Positions 7,899 to 16,035 of a DNA stretch of 64,000 bases are shown here, piece by piece; the first letter of the stretch is position 1; each line of letters opens with the position of its first letter. The translations under genes were made by a program, and so were the position numbers. The notes under the pieces are model-generated. The model was not told the origin of the DNA and searched no databases. It was given only the letters and a program-made list of their open reading frames with translations. Source of the DNA: Microbacterium murale (lineage in GTDB: Bacteria > Actinomycetota > Actinomycetes > Actinomycetales > Microbacteriaceae); contig NZ_JAUSXK010000001.1 of the NCBI RefSeq assembly GCF_030815955.1, positions 1,736,001-1,800,000 of the forward strand, written 5' to 3'.

Positions 7899-9341
7899 CT
7901 ACGCGCGCTTGCTGCCGCCTCGGCGCGGGAGGTTCACGACATCGGTCATCGTCTCGAGTTCTCTGCCCTTCGTCTCCGGCACCTGGTAGAACACGAAGAA
8001 GAACGATACGACGGCAAAGAACGCGTAGAAGCCGTAGGCGAACGTGAGCCCGATCTCCGCGAAGGCCGGGAACGTCGTCGAGATGAAGAAGTTCGCGACC
8101 CACTGCGCGGCTGCGGCCACCGCGAGTGCGCCGGCACGGATGCTGTTCGGGAACATCTCCCCCAGCAGCACCCATACCAATGGACCCCACGTCGCTCCGA
8201 AGAACACGACGAATCCGTTGGCGCAGATCAAGGCGATCAGCGACCATGGCTGCGGCAGCACGACGCTGCCGTCCTGCAGCGTGCCGAACGAGAACGCCAC
8301 GGCCATCATGCCCAGGGTCACGGCCATGCCGATTGAACCGGTGAGCAGCATGGGCCGTCGACCCACCTTGTCCACGAGCAGAATTGCCACGATCGTGACG
8401 ACGATATTCGTGACCGAGGTGAATACCGAGGTCATCAGAGCCTGGGATTCGTCGAATCCCACCGACAGCCACAGCGTCGTCGAGTAGTAGAAGATCACAT
8501 TGATGCCGACGAACTGCTGGAAAACACTCAGCAGTATCCCGACCCAGACGATGGGTTTCAGACCGAACCGATCACCTCGCAGGTCGCTCAACGACTCGCG
8601 CTTCTCGGCATTCAGCGTCGAGCGGATCTCTTCGATCTTGACGTTCACGTCGGTCTCGCCGGTGAAGTCGAACAGCACTTGGGACGCCTTGTCGATCTGC
8701 CCGCGAGCGACCAGGAAGCGTGGCGATTCGGGCAGCCGAAGAGCCATGACTCCGTAGACGATGGCGGGGATCGCTTCGACCATGAACATCCAGCGCCAGG
8801 CGTCGATCCCGAACCACAGGACGTTGGCAGCGGAACCGGCGATGTTCGCCAACAGAGCGTTGGAGAGCAGCGCGGTGAAGATACCGGTCACGATCGCGAG
8901 CTGCTGCAGGGATCCGAGTCGGCCACGAACCTTCGCCGGCGATACCTCCGCGATGTAGGCAGGAGCGATGACGGACGCAGCTCCGACACCGATGCCGCCG
9001 ATCACGCGCCAGACGATGAGGTCGATGACCCCGAAGGCAAGGCCCGAGCCGATGGATGAGGCCAGGAACAGCACAGCGGCGATCACCATCACAGGAATGC
9101 GGCCGAGTCTGTTCGCCAGGCTGCCGGCGAACCACGCACCGACGGCGCAGCCGAGCAGGGCCGACGACACGGCGAAGCCCTGAAGTGCTGGTCCGAGGTC
9201 GAATGCTCCGGCGAGAGCATCGACCGCTCCGTTGATCACGGCCGTGTCGAAGCCGAACAGGAAACCACCGAGTGCGGCGGCGATGCTGATTCCCACGACT
9301 CTGGCGCTGAGTCGACCGGCCGTGCGTTTCTTCTCTGACAT
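7899..9341 (-). CDS. Sugar porter family MFS transporter
   Basis: 480 residues from the ATG at 9341, preceded by GGGGGAGG; a GTG eight codons earlier lacks a ribosome site. Twelve hydrophobic segments are visible. Sugar-porter signatures are present: GGFLFGFDTAVINGA in helix 1, NRLGRIPVM after helix 2 (RxGRR-type), PESPRFLVARG after helix 6 (PESPR), QQFVGINVIFYYS in helix 7 and PETKGRELE at the end (PETKG). It is a proton-coupled importer of the XylE/galactose-permease type. The sugar cannot be read from the sequence. Confidence 0.93.
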   Translation of the reverse strand: MSEKKRTAGRLSARVVGISIAAALGGFLFGFDTAVINGAVDALAGAFDLGPALQGFAVSSALLGCAVGAWFAGSLANRLGRIPVMVIAAVLFLASSIGSGLAFGVIDLIVWRVIGGIGVGAASVIAPAYIAEVSPAKVRGRLGSLQQLAIVTGIFTALLSNALLANIAGSAANVLWFGIDAWRWMFMVEAIPAIVYGVMALRLPESPRFLVARGQIDKASQVLFDFTGETDVNVKIEEIRSTLNAEKRESLSDLRGDRFGLKPIVWVGILLSVFQQFVGINVIFYYSTTLWLSVGFDESQALMTSVFTSVTNIVVTIVAILLVDKVGRRPMLLTGSIGMAVTLGMMAVAFSFGTLQDGSVVLPQPWSLIALICANGFVVFFGATWGPLVWVLLGEMFPNSIRAGALAVAAAAQWVANFFISTTFPAFAEIGLTFAYGFYAFFAVVSFFFVFYQVPETKGRELETMTDVVNLPRRGGSKRA

Positions 9342-9409
9342 GTGCCCTCCCCCGTCTGTGCTCACTCTAGGAGGCCAACCCGCTCCGACGCGAGTGGGCG
9401 GTCATTTCC

Positions 9410-10402
9410 TCAGGAGCCGTATCCTTCTTCGCCCAGCTCCGACAAGATGCGGTTGAGATCCTGGATCGATGCGAATTCAATTGCGACCTGGCCTTTTCTC
9501 GCACCAAGAGTGATCTTCACCCGGGTGTTGAGTCGGTCACCGAGCTTTCCCGACACTTCATCGAGATAGGCGCGGCGCGCTCCCGGTTGCGGCTTGGGGC
9601 TCCGCGCTCCGGTGGAGGGCACTGCTTTCGCCGCCTCCTCAGTCGCACGCACGGAGAGGTCTTCGTTGATGACCTTGTCGGCGAGCTTCTGCATCGCCTC
9701 AGGACTTTCGAGGGAGAGCAGCGCCCTTGCGTGTCCTGCCGAGAGAACGCCGGCCGCGACACGCTGCTGCACGGGCATCGGAAGCTTGAGAAGCCTGATC
9801 GTATTGCTGATCTGCGGACGGGAGCGTCCGATACGGGTCGCAAGTTCCTCTTGGGTGATGCCGAAGTCCTCCAGCAGCTGCTGGTAGGCGGAGGCCTCTT
9901 CAAGTGGGTTCAGCTCGGATCGGTGGAGGTTCTCGAGCAGCGCATCACGTAGGAGATTCTCGTCGGCCGTATCGCGGACGATCACCGGGATCGCCTCGAG
10001 TCCGGCTTCACGGGCGGCGCGCGTGCGGCGCTCCCCCATGATCAGTTCGTACTCGCCGTCGGCGTTCTTCCGGACGATCACCGGCTGCAGTACGCCGAAC
10101 TCGCGCACGCTGTGAACGAGCTCCGCGAGGTCATCCTCATCGAAGTGCGTGCGCGGCTGACGTGGGTTCGGAACGATCTGGTTCGGGTCGATCTGGATCA
10201 GATGGATGCCGGGCACCGCAGTGAGATCGGGCTCATCCGTAGATGCCTCATCCGTGGATGACTCGTCCGGCACCGTGATCGTCATGTCGGCTGCTGGGCG
10301 CAGTGAAGCACCGGGGAAGAACACGTCGACCGGACGCTCCGCCTGGTCTGCGGTGGGGATGAGTGCGCCGATTCCTCGGCCCAATCCGGTGCGCTTTGCC
10401 AT
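9410..10402 (-). CDS. parB: Chromosome partition protein ParB (parS-binding CTPase)
   Basis: 330 residues. The N-terminus has the ParA-stimulating LGRGIGALI. The CTP-binding/clamp region includes PNPRQPRTHF (about 79-88), the GERRTRAA box (123-130) and ENLHRSELNPLEEA (157-170). The helix-turn-helix (about 181-202, GITQEELATRIGRSRPQISN) binds parS. The C-terminal ~60 residues form the dimerisation domain. It overlaps parA by one base (TGATG), so the two are co-translated. Six parS sites lie within 3 kb upstream. Confidence 0.97.
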   Translation of the reverse strand: MAKRTGLGRGIGALIPTADQAERPVDVFFPGASLRPAADMTITVPDESSTDEASTDEPDLTAVPGIHLIQIDPNQIVPNPRQPRTHFDEDDLAELVHSVREFGVLQPVIVRKNADGEYELIMGERRTRAAREAGLEAIPVIVRDTADENLLRDALLENLHRSELNPLEEASAYQQLLEDFGITQEELATRIGRSRPQISNTIRLLKLPMPVQQRVAAGVLSAGHARALLSLESPEAMQKLADKVINEDLSVRATEEAAKAVPSTGARSPKPQPGARRAYLDEVSGKLGDRLNTRVKITLGARKGQVAIEFASIQDLNRILSELGEEGYGS

Positions 10403-11325
10403 CAGTTCTCCTTGCTCTGCGTCTTTTGCGACGCGATTTCGACAGCGGCTTCACGGTATGCGATCGCTCCGGCGGATGCTCCGTCGTACGCGATCACCGT
10501 CTGGCCGAAACTCGGCGCCTCCGACACTCGCACAGACCGCGGAATGACCGTGTTCAGCACCTGATCGGGGAAATGCGTGCGCACCTCGTCGGCGACCTGC
10601 TGCGCCAGACGGGTGCGTCCGTCATACATGGTGAGCAGGATCGTCGAGAGGTGAAGTTCTGGATTGAGGTGCTTCTGAATCATCTGGATGCTGCCGAGCA
10701 ACTGGCTCAGACCCTCGAGTGCGTAGTACTCGCACTGGATCGGGATGAACACCTCGGATGCTGCGGTGAACGCGTTGATCGTCAGGAGCCCCAACGACGG
10801 TGGGCAGTCGATGATGACGAAGTCAACAGTGTTTTCGATCAGGTACTGACTGAGCGCATTGCGCAGCCGGTGCTCCCGCGCGACTTGAGCGACGAGCTCG
10901 ATCTCCGCCCCCGCGAGATGGATCGTACTGGGCGCGCAGAGCAGGTTCGGCGATTCAGGACTCTGCTGAATGATGTCGGCGAGGGGAACATCGTCGATCA
11001 GAACGTCGTAGACGCTCGGGGTCTCCGCATTGTGCGGGACACCGAGGGCGGTGGACGCATTTCCCTGCGGATCCAGGTCGATGACCAGAACCTTCGCCCC
11101 GAAGCTCGCCAGTGCGGAAGCGACGTTGACGGCGGTCGTCGTCTTACCGACGCCGCCCTTCTGGTTGGACACCGTGAGTACGCGCGTCTGCCCGTCGAAC
11201 TGGACTGTAGTCGCCTCAAGTACACGCCTGCGCGCGCTCAGATCTGCGATCTCTCGTGCCAGTGGAGTATCTACCCCGAAAGTACTGTTCGGTGCTGCCT
11301 TTTCAGACTGTTTCACGTGAAACAT
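10402..11325 (-). CDS. parA: Chromosome partition ATPase ParA
   Basis: 307 residues. The deviant Walker A KGGVGKTT is at about 56-63, with VIDLDPQGNAS and VIIDCPPSLG as the A' and B motifs. It moves ParB-parS complexes by ATP-dependent binding to DNA. The ATG lies inside a parS site, whose bases are read as MFHVK; a GTG at codon 4 is an alternative start. GGAG lies only three bases before the ATG but 12 before the GTG, so the start is not certain. ParB bound at this parS would block the gene's own start region, so autoregulation is likely. Confidence 0.95.
   Translation of the reverse strand: MFHVKQSEKAAPNSTFGVDTPLAREIADLSARRRVLEATTVQFDGQTRVLTVSNQKGGVGKTTTAVNVASALASFGAKVLVIDLDPQGNASTALGVPHNAETPSVYDVLIDDVPLADIIQQSPESPNLLCAPSTIHLAGAEIELVAQVAREHRLRNALSQYLIENTVDFVIIDCPPSLGLLTINAFTAASEVFIPIQCEYYALEGLSQLLGSIQMIQKHLNPELHLSTILLTMYDGRTRLAQQVADEVRTHFPDQVLNTVIPRSVRVSEAPSFGQTVIAYDGASAGAIAYREAAVEIASQKTQSKEN
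11309..11324. promoter_or_regulatory. parS: parS site 1 (overlaps the parA start)
   Basis: Perfect 16-bp palindrome TGTTTCACGTGAAACA, the universal ParB site. Confidence 0.95.
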
Positions 11326-11556
11326 CCGCTCCTTTCGGGACCGTGTTCCACTCTAATCGCTGGGGCGGACGTTGCGAACCGCCGGACATTCATCTGGCCT
11401 CCGATGTCGGGATCTGGGCCGAGTTCTTTCAGCCGAGCCCCCGCTTCGTCTCCATCGCGATGTTCGCTCGATCGGCCACCCGGGCTCCTCCCCCACTGAC
11501 GTCTGCTCGCACCGCCAGTGGGACACAGGCTCGCGAGGGCGCCCGTCTTGACTGAT

Positions 11557-11570
11557 GTTTCACGTGAAAC
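11557..11570. promoter_or_regulatory. parS: parS site 2
   Basis: Perfect 14-bp core GTTTCACGTGAAAC, flanked by T and G. Confidence 0.95.
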
Positions 11571-12008
11571 GTGGCGTTGTCTCGTGGACTCGGCGACACA
11601 TCTCGGGAGCGCGCGCCCGATCTAGACCGAGGAGATGGATGAGCACGGCGCGTGTATGACGGCCGAACATCGTTCTGCCAGCATCGGTCGTTGGCGCTCA
11701 GGTGGGCTCCGGCGGACCCCGCCGTAGAAGAGGCCGAGCGGGCCCGGCTACTCGAAGGACGCGAGGCGCGACAGACCACTCAGCCGAACCTCTTCACGAA
11801 CTCCTCGCCTGGACTCCCCAGAGTCAGTCACATGACCTCCTCGGACTTGCGATCCCTGGTTCGACATACCGGCTACATGGGCGACCTGCACGCGGGTGGT
11901 TCTGATGGACGGAAGCGCTCGAGCAGCCGTGGGCATGGGTCCCTCCTCCACAACCGACGCGACCAACATCCCACTGAGTCACCTCCATCGATGCCCAACG
12001 GTCACGAT

Positions 12009-12022
12009 GTTTCACGTGAAAC
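12009..12022. promoter_or_regulatory. parS: parS site 3
   Basis: Perfect 14-bp core. Identity with site 4 extends over 23 bases, including flanking GAT and GTTGAG. Confidence 0.95.
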
Positions 12023-12200
12023 GTTGAGACCGGACGCCTTGTCGCTCATGGATACGAACAAAGAGCACCGATCGGACGAGCGGCCACAGAGCATCGTCCA
12101 TGATGAGAGCGGCTGCTTACTGGCACCCTTCGCGCTGAGGATGGAGCCACGTTCACAGCGTCGCCCTGCCACACGCAAAGACAAAGATTCTGGATCCGAT

Positions 12201-12214
12201 GTTTCACGTGAAAC
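12201..12214. promoter_or_regulatory. parS: parS site 4
   Basis: Perfect 14-bp core, 192 bases from site 3 and sharing its flanks. Confidence 0.95.
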
Positions 12215-12451
12215 GTTGAGTCAAACTACTCGGCCACGCGATCGCGAGGATCCCGAGATCGCAAGATCACTTGATCGCGAGCTCACCGTGAAACACGGCT
12301 ACGAGTGCTCGCCCAAGAGTGACAACTCGTCCCAACACATCGCAACGTCGCCACTGATCGACCGAGACGCTCTCATCCCTCTGCATGGCCAGTTCCAGGC
12401 GCGATGGCAATCGCTCAACACAATCGAACCAAGCGAGCCTCGCCCGACTAT

Positions 12452-12465
12452 GTTTCACGTGAAAC
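12452..12465. promoter_or_regulatory. parS: parS site 5
   Basis: Perfect 14-bp core; the outer bases T and A complete the 16-bp palindrome. Confidence 0.95.
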
Positions 12466-12633
12466 ACCACCGTCCAGCCCCGATGATGAACGCTAGAACT
12501 CGATCGCTCCCCGGGTGGATCGGGGCGCAGGATGCCGAGCGCACGAGCACCGGACGGCCCAGAAAGCGGTGTGGTCCCCGCACTGGCGGGAGAGTCCGCA
12601 CCCGGAGCCCGGTAGCGCAGACAAATGCAGGAG

Positions 12634-13260
12634 CTAGCCCCGAACCGTAGCCCTTACGACGCGAGTCGTCTCGTCCAGCACACCCTCGCCCAGAACCTCG
12701 ACACGCACGTCGCTGAGTCGGTACTTCTTGATCTGCTTTGCGGCCGCACCTATCTCCGCCGGCGCATTCATGCCTTTGAGTAGTGCGAGTTCTCCCCCAT
12801 CACGCAGCAACGGTGCGGTGAATGGAATGAGTGTGCGCAGCGCACTCACGGCTCTCGCCGTGACGAAGTCGAACTTCTCGACCGTGCGTACATCTTCAGC
12901 GCGTGAACGCAGGACGTCGACGTTGTCCAGTCCGAGTTCGGTGACCTGCTCGTTGAGCCAGTTCACACGACGCTCCATGGGCTCCACCAGAGTCCATTTC
13001 ACATCAGGTCGCGCGATAGCGAGCACGAGTCCCGGCAGCCCTGCACCGGATCCGATGTCCGCAGCAGATCCATGGAACAACGGCGCCGCGATCGCACTGT
13101 TGAGAATGTGACGCGTCCACAAGCGCGGAAGCTCGAGCGGGCCGATCAGTCCGCGCTCTTCTCCCTGCTCTGCAAGGGCCTTCGTGAACTCACGTGCGAT
13201 GTCGATTCGATCACCGAACAGCGACTTCGCAGCACCAGGCTCAGCCTCGACAGAAGTCAT
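12634..13260 (-). CDS. rsmG: 16S rRNA (guanine-527-N7)-methyltransferase
   Basis: 208 residues. The SAM motif ADIGSGAGLPGLVLA lies at about 67-81, preceded by the family's LWTRHILNS. WTLVEPMERRVNWLNE is the conserved post-II region and VTARAVSALRTLI the later motif. It uses SAM to methylate G527 of 16S rRNA; loss often gives low-level streptomycin resistance. It lies in the usual place next to jag; a parS site separates it from the jag end. Confidence 0.96.
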   Translation of the reverse strand: MTSVEAEPGAAKSLFGDRIDIAREFTKALAEQGEERGLIGPLELPRLWTRHILNSAIAAPLFHGSAADIGSGAGLPGLVLAIARPDVKWTLVEPMERRVNWLNEQVTELGLDNVDVLRSRAEDVRTVEKFDFVTARAVSALRTLIPFTAPLLRDGGELALLKGMNAPAEIGAAAKQIKKYRLSDVRVEVLGEGVLDETTRVVRATVRG

Positions 13261-13276
13261 GACTCTGCCCCGCGAT

Positions 13277-13290
13277 GTTTCACGTGAAAC
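13277..13290. promoter_or_regulatory. parS: parS site 6 (between jag and rsmG)
   Basis: Perfect 14-bp core with T and A outer bases, one base past the jag stop codon. Confidence 0.95.
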
Positions 13291-13291
13291 A

Positions 13292-13800
13292 TCAACGACG
13301 GCGGATCACCGTGTGGCGATCCGCGCCGTCGCCGTACGACTCGGAAACCAGCTCGCGATCGGCGACGATGTCATGCACCAGCTTGCGCTCGTAGCTCGAC
13401 ATGGAGGGAAGTGAAGCCTGGGATGCACCCTCATCGAGCTTCACGACCGCAGCGTCCACCAGCTTCTCGAGCTGACGACGACGTGCATCACACGGGACCC
13501 ACCGACGTCGAGAATCAACCGAGAGAAAGAACCGGTCTTGCTCTGCACGGCGAGTCGGGTGATCTCCTGCAATGCCTGCACGGTGTCCGGATCCGAGAGC
13601 ACAGAGATGTCCTCGCCCTCCGCATCGACCGAGACGTAGGCCCGGCCCTGACGCACGTCGAGGTTCAGGTCCCCATCGATGTCTGCGATATCGAGGAGCT
13701 CCTCGAGGAAATCCGCAGCCACATCGCCTTCGTGTTCCAGCTGCTCGACAGTGGGCTCGGAACGGTCAACCGCACGCTCCGCGATGTTCTCACCGGTCAT
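13292..13800 (-). pseudogene. jag: Jag/KhpB-type KH-R3H RNA-binding protein gene with an apparent 2-base insertion
   Basis: The intact reading from the ATG at 13800 gives a KH-like domain up to SRLILDVGGSR, then runs into VMHVVVSSRSWW and stops at 13441 (119 residues). In the frame shifted by two bases, the expected ending appears: DARRRQLEKLVDAA, then the R3H motif YERKLVHDIV (Arg-x3-His) and a C-terminus stopping at 13292. Removing one AC/CA dinucleotide in CATCACACGG (13487-13496) joins both parts into a normal 168-residue protein. The start overlaps the yidC stop (ATGA). It may be a true mutation or a sequencing error. Confidence 0.8.
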
Positions 13801-14870
13801 GAGTTGGGGCCCTTCTTCTTGGCGCGCTTCTTGCCCACGGGCTGCTGGCGCTTCGGCGCGTTCAGCTTGGCCTTCTCGGCCTCATCCAGCAGACGCTGCT
13901 GCTCTGCTTCGTATACGGACATCGGCACGACCTTGCCTGAGGAGTCGATCGCTTTGCCCTTGCGAGCCAACCGCTCTTCACGTGCCTTGGCCGCTTCTGA
14001 ACCGGGCGTCGGCATTTCGCGGATGACGAGGAACTGCTGGGCCATCGTCCAGAGGTTGGAGATGAACCAGTACACGACCACGCCGAGCGGGAAGAAGATA
14101 CCCGAGAAGATGAAGCCCAGCGGCAGCACGTAGAGCATGATCTTCTGCATCTGGTACGCCTGGCCGGTCTTGGCTTCCGGCGACAGGTTCTTCGAGATGA
14201 TCTGCAGCTGCGTGAAGAACTGCGATGCGATCATCAGCACCACCAGGATGACCAGCAGCACGATCGCGATCGTGTTCTGCGTCTCAACTGCGTGCCCCAG
14301 GGTTCCGTGCAACGAGACCGTGCCGAAGATCGTGGCGTCGTAGAACTCCTTGGTGAGCTCGGGGCTGAGCAGCCCCACCCCGCCGAGGTTGTTCTGTGCA
14401 TGCTTGGTGACGTCATTGAGCACGCTGAACAGCGCGAAGAAGATCGGCATCTGCACGATCAACGGCAGACAGCTCGACATCGGTGATGTGCCGTGCTTCT
14501 TGTACAGCGCCATGGTCTCGCGACTCATAGCCTCACGCGAGAGCTGATCCTTCTTGCCCTTGTACTTCTCCTGGACCTTCTTCATCTCAGGAGCGATTTC
14601 CATCATCTTGCGCTGGCTCTTGATTTGCCGCACGAACAGGGGAAATACCGAAGCACGAACGACGATGACCAGGCCGATGATCGACAGGATCCAGGTGATA
14701 CCGGATGCTGCGGGCAGCCCTACAAGCGTGAACAGCGAGTGCCAGGCGACGAGAATGAGCTCGACGGCCCACTTCAGCGGCCACAGGATGGTGCCGAGCA
14801 GGTCGAAGCCACCACCGCCACCGGCATCCGGCGTCGGGGTCGCAGAGGCGAGCAGAAGGTCAAGACCCAC
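13797..14870 (-). CDS. yidC: Membrane protein insertase YidC (Oxa1 family)
   Basis: 357 residues, GTG start at 14870 with AAAGGA seven bases upstream. The protein has the short gram-positive/actinobacterial architecture without the large periplasmic domain. Hydrophobic segments cover about 20-50, 58-80, 135-155, 195-225 and 240-275. The conserved SCLPLIVQMPIFFALFSVL and the hydrophilic-groove Arg region (VRASVFPLFVRQIKSQ) are present. The C-terminus is a long basic tail (KRQQPVGKKRAKKKGP) typical of ribosome-binding actinobacterial YidC. It is co-transcribed with yidD upstream and jag downstream. Confidence 0.96.
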   Translation of the reverse strand: MGLDLLLASATPTPDAGGGGGFDLLGTILWPLKWAVELILVAWHSLFTLVGLPAASGITWILSIIGLVIVVRASVFPLFVRQIKSQRKMMEIAPEMKKVQEKYKGKKDQLSREAMSRETMALYKKHGTSPMSSCLPLIVQMPIFFALFSVLNDVTKHAQNNLGGVGLLSPELTKEFYDATIFGTVSLHGTLGHAVETQNTIAIVLLVILVVLMIASQFFTQLQIISKNLSPEAKTGQAYQMQKIMLYVLPLGFIFSGIFFPLGVVVYWFISNLWTMAQQFLVIREMPTPGSEAAKAREERLARKGKAIDSSGKVVPMSVYEAEQQRLLDEAEKAKLNAPKRQQPVGKKRAKKKGPNS

Positions 14871-14873
14871 TGA

Positions 14874-15224
14874 TCAGTCCTTTCGGGAAGGTACGACGAA
14901 ACCTCGAGCGGTCAAGTCGTATCGGAAATGGTCGTGAGGACGGACGTCGTCGACGCCGCCTTTGGTCCAGGGGTTGCAGCGCAGGATCCGCCATGCCGAG
15001 AGCGCTGCCCCCTTCACCGCACCGTGCTGCTGCACCGCACCTACAGCGTAAGCCGAGCAGGATGGGTAATAAGCGCATACGTCTCCATACAGGGGAGAGA
15101 TCACTGCGCGATAGCCGGTCAGAAATCCCAGAACGATATTCCGCGGCAGGAGTGGGATGCTGCGCACGAGGTCACTGCCATGCAGATGCGCCGATCCGAT
15201 CGCATAGGACGGAAGCGTGCTCAT
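14874..15224 (-). CDS. yidD: Membrane protein insertion efficiency factor YidD
   Basis: 116 residues from the ATG at 15224, which overlaps the rnpA stop (ATGA). The family core is unmistakable: GYRAVISPLYGDVCAYYPSCSAYA, then AWRILRCNPWTKGGVDDV. An N-terminal amphipathic helix precedes it. It is a small peripheral membrane protein thought to help YidC-dependent insertion. It sits between rnpA and yidC as usual. Confidence 0.95.
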   Translation of the reverse strand: MSTLPSYAIGSAHLHGSDLVRSIPLLPRNIVLGFLTGYRAVISPLYGDVCAYYPSCSAYAVGAVQQHGAVKGAALSAWRILRCNPWTKGGVDDVRPHDHFRYDLTARGFVVPSRKD

Positions 15225-15571
15225 GTCGTGGTCCGCTCGCGACGCAGACGTGCAAGGCACCTGGTCACATCAGCTTCGAGGTCGGCGAATGTGGCGGTCG
15301 CAGACGCAGGAAGGGCACGGATGACGACATCCGTGCCCTCGGGAACGTCTGTGATCGCCGACGCACACACGGCTTTGAGCCGGCGACGAACGGTGTTGCG
15401 GATCACAGCCGTGCCCACCTGCTTGCTGATGATGAACCCGAACCTGGGTTCACGTGCTTCACCGGTCGTCAGAACAGACGTGACGACTCGGGCGCCCCCG
15501 CACCGAACACCGCGACGGACGACCGATCTGTAGTCGGTGCCTCGCGTCAGTCGGAACGGACGGGCGAGCAC
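15221..15571 (-). CDS. rnpA: Ribonuclease P protein component
   Basis: 116 residues, GTG start five bases after the rpmH stop codon. The RNA-binding signature AVIRNTVRRRLK (about 55-66) and the upstream FGFIISKQVG are typical. The protein partners with the RNase P RNA to mature tRNA 5' ends. It is translationally close to rpmH and overlaps yidD. Confidence 0.96.
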   Translation of the reverse strand: MLARPFRLTRGTDYRSVVRRGVRCGGARVVTSVLTTGEAREPRFGFIISKQVGTAVIRNTVRRRLKAVCASAITDVPEGTDVVIRALPASATATFADLEADVTRCLARLRRERTTT

Positions 15572-15576
15572 GAGGC

Positions 15577-15714
15577 TTACGCCGAGAGCTCGGTGCGGCC
15601 CTTCGCGCGGCGAGCCGAGAGGATGCCACGGCCGGCACGTGTGCGCATGCGGGCGCGGAAACCGTGCTTCTTGGCGCGGCGGCGGTTGTTGGGCTGGAAC
15701 GTACGCTTGGTCAT
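15577..15714 (-). CDS. rpmH: Ribosomal protein L34
   Basis: 45 residues: [19 protein letters not shown] at the start and [20 protein letters not shown] at the end, the universal L34 pattern. It is highly basic. The gene opens the minus-strand cluster rpmH-rnpA-yidD-yidC-jag-rsmG, directly next to the origin. Confidence 0.97.
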   Translation of the reverse strand: MTKRTFQPNNRRRAKKHGFRARMRTRAGRGILSARRAKGRTELSA

Positions 15715-16035
15715 GGGATCACTCCGGGAACGCTGTCACCGGATGTGTACGACCGGAGACATAGGGAACTGCCCGATTTCGGACATAAGTCAACCGATTA
15801 AGGGTACGTCTTACCGGCGCAGAGGGCAAATCTCCGCGCCACGACCGGTCCGAGCGTCAACACTCCGCACAGCAATTATCCACAACCTCGACACTCGAGG
15901 CGCGCGCAACACACCCGCGGTTTTCCACAGGCAGGTTGCCGTTCACAGCGTGGGTGACTACCGTGGCATCCGAAGTTATCCACAGGGGGGACAGCCGAAT
16001 GGGTCTGACCTCCGCGAGCCCTTGCCCGGAGCAAC
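15715..16035. other. oriC: Left part of oriC: rpmH-dnaA intergenic region with DnaA boxes
   Basis: This 321-base gap carries three plus-strand DnaA boxes: TTATCCACA at 15876-15884, TTTTCCACA at 15921-15929 (one mismatch) and TTATCCACA at 15976-15984. It also contains the divergent promoters of rpmH and dnaA. The boxes likely let DnaA control its own expression. A TTGACT element on the minus strand near 15787-15792 may belong to the rpmH promoter, but I cannot place its -10. Confidence 0.8.

Larger units (their letters stand above)
11326..12633. other. 1.3-kb non-coding centromere-like region with four parS sites
   Basis: No convincing gene lies between parA and rsmG. The stretch holds parS sites at 11557, 12009, 12201 and 12452, spaced 452, 192 and 251 bases apart. 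An open plus-strand frame of 332 codons crosses it, but it lacks a ribosome site, is rich in Arg/Ser/Pro, and reads the palindromes as codons (DVSRETL twice), so I treat it as chance. The composition is less GC-rich than neighbouring genes. I see no tRNA or transposon remnant. Confidence 0.75.

Noticed and set aside
12282..12298. Possible additional parS (CACCGTGAAACACG)
   Set aside because: Only the right half matches; the left half of the palindrome is lost.
11652..12650. 332-codon open frame through the parS region
   Set aside because: No ribosome site, Arg/Ser/Pro-rich low-information protein, palindromes used as codons, and overlap with the rsmG 3' end; high GC makes such frames common.
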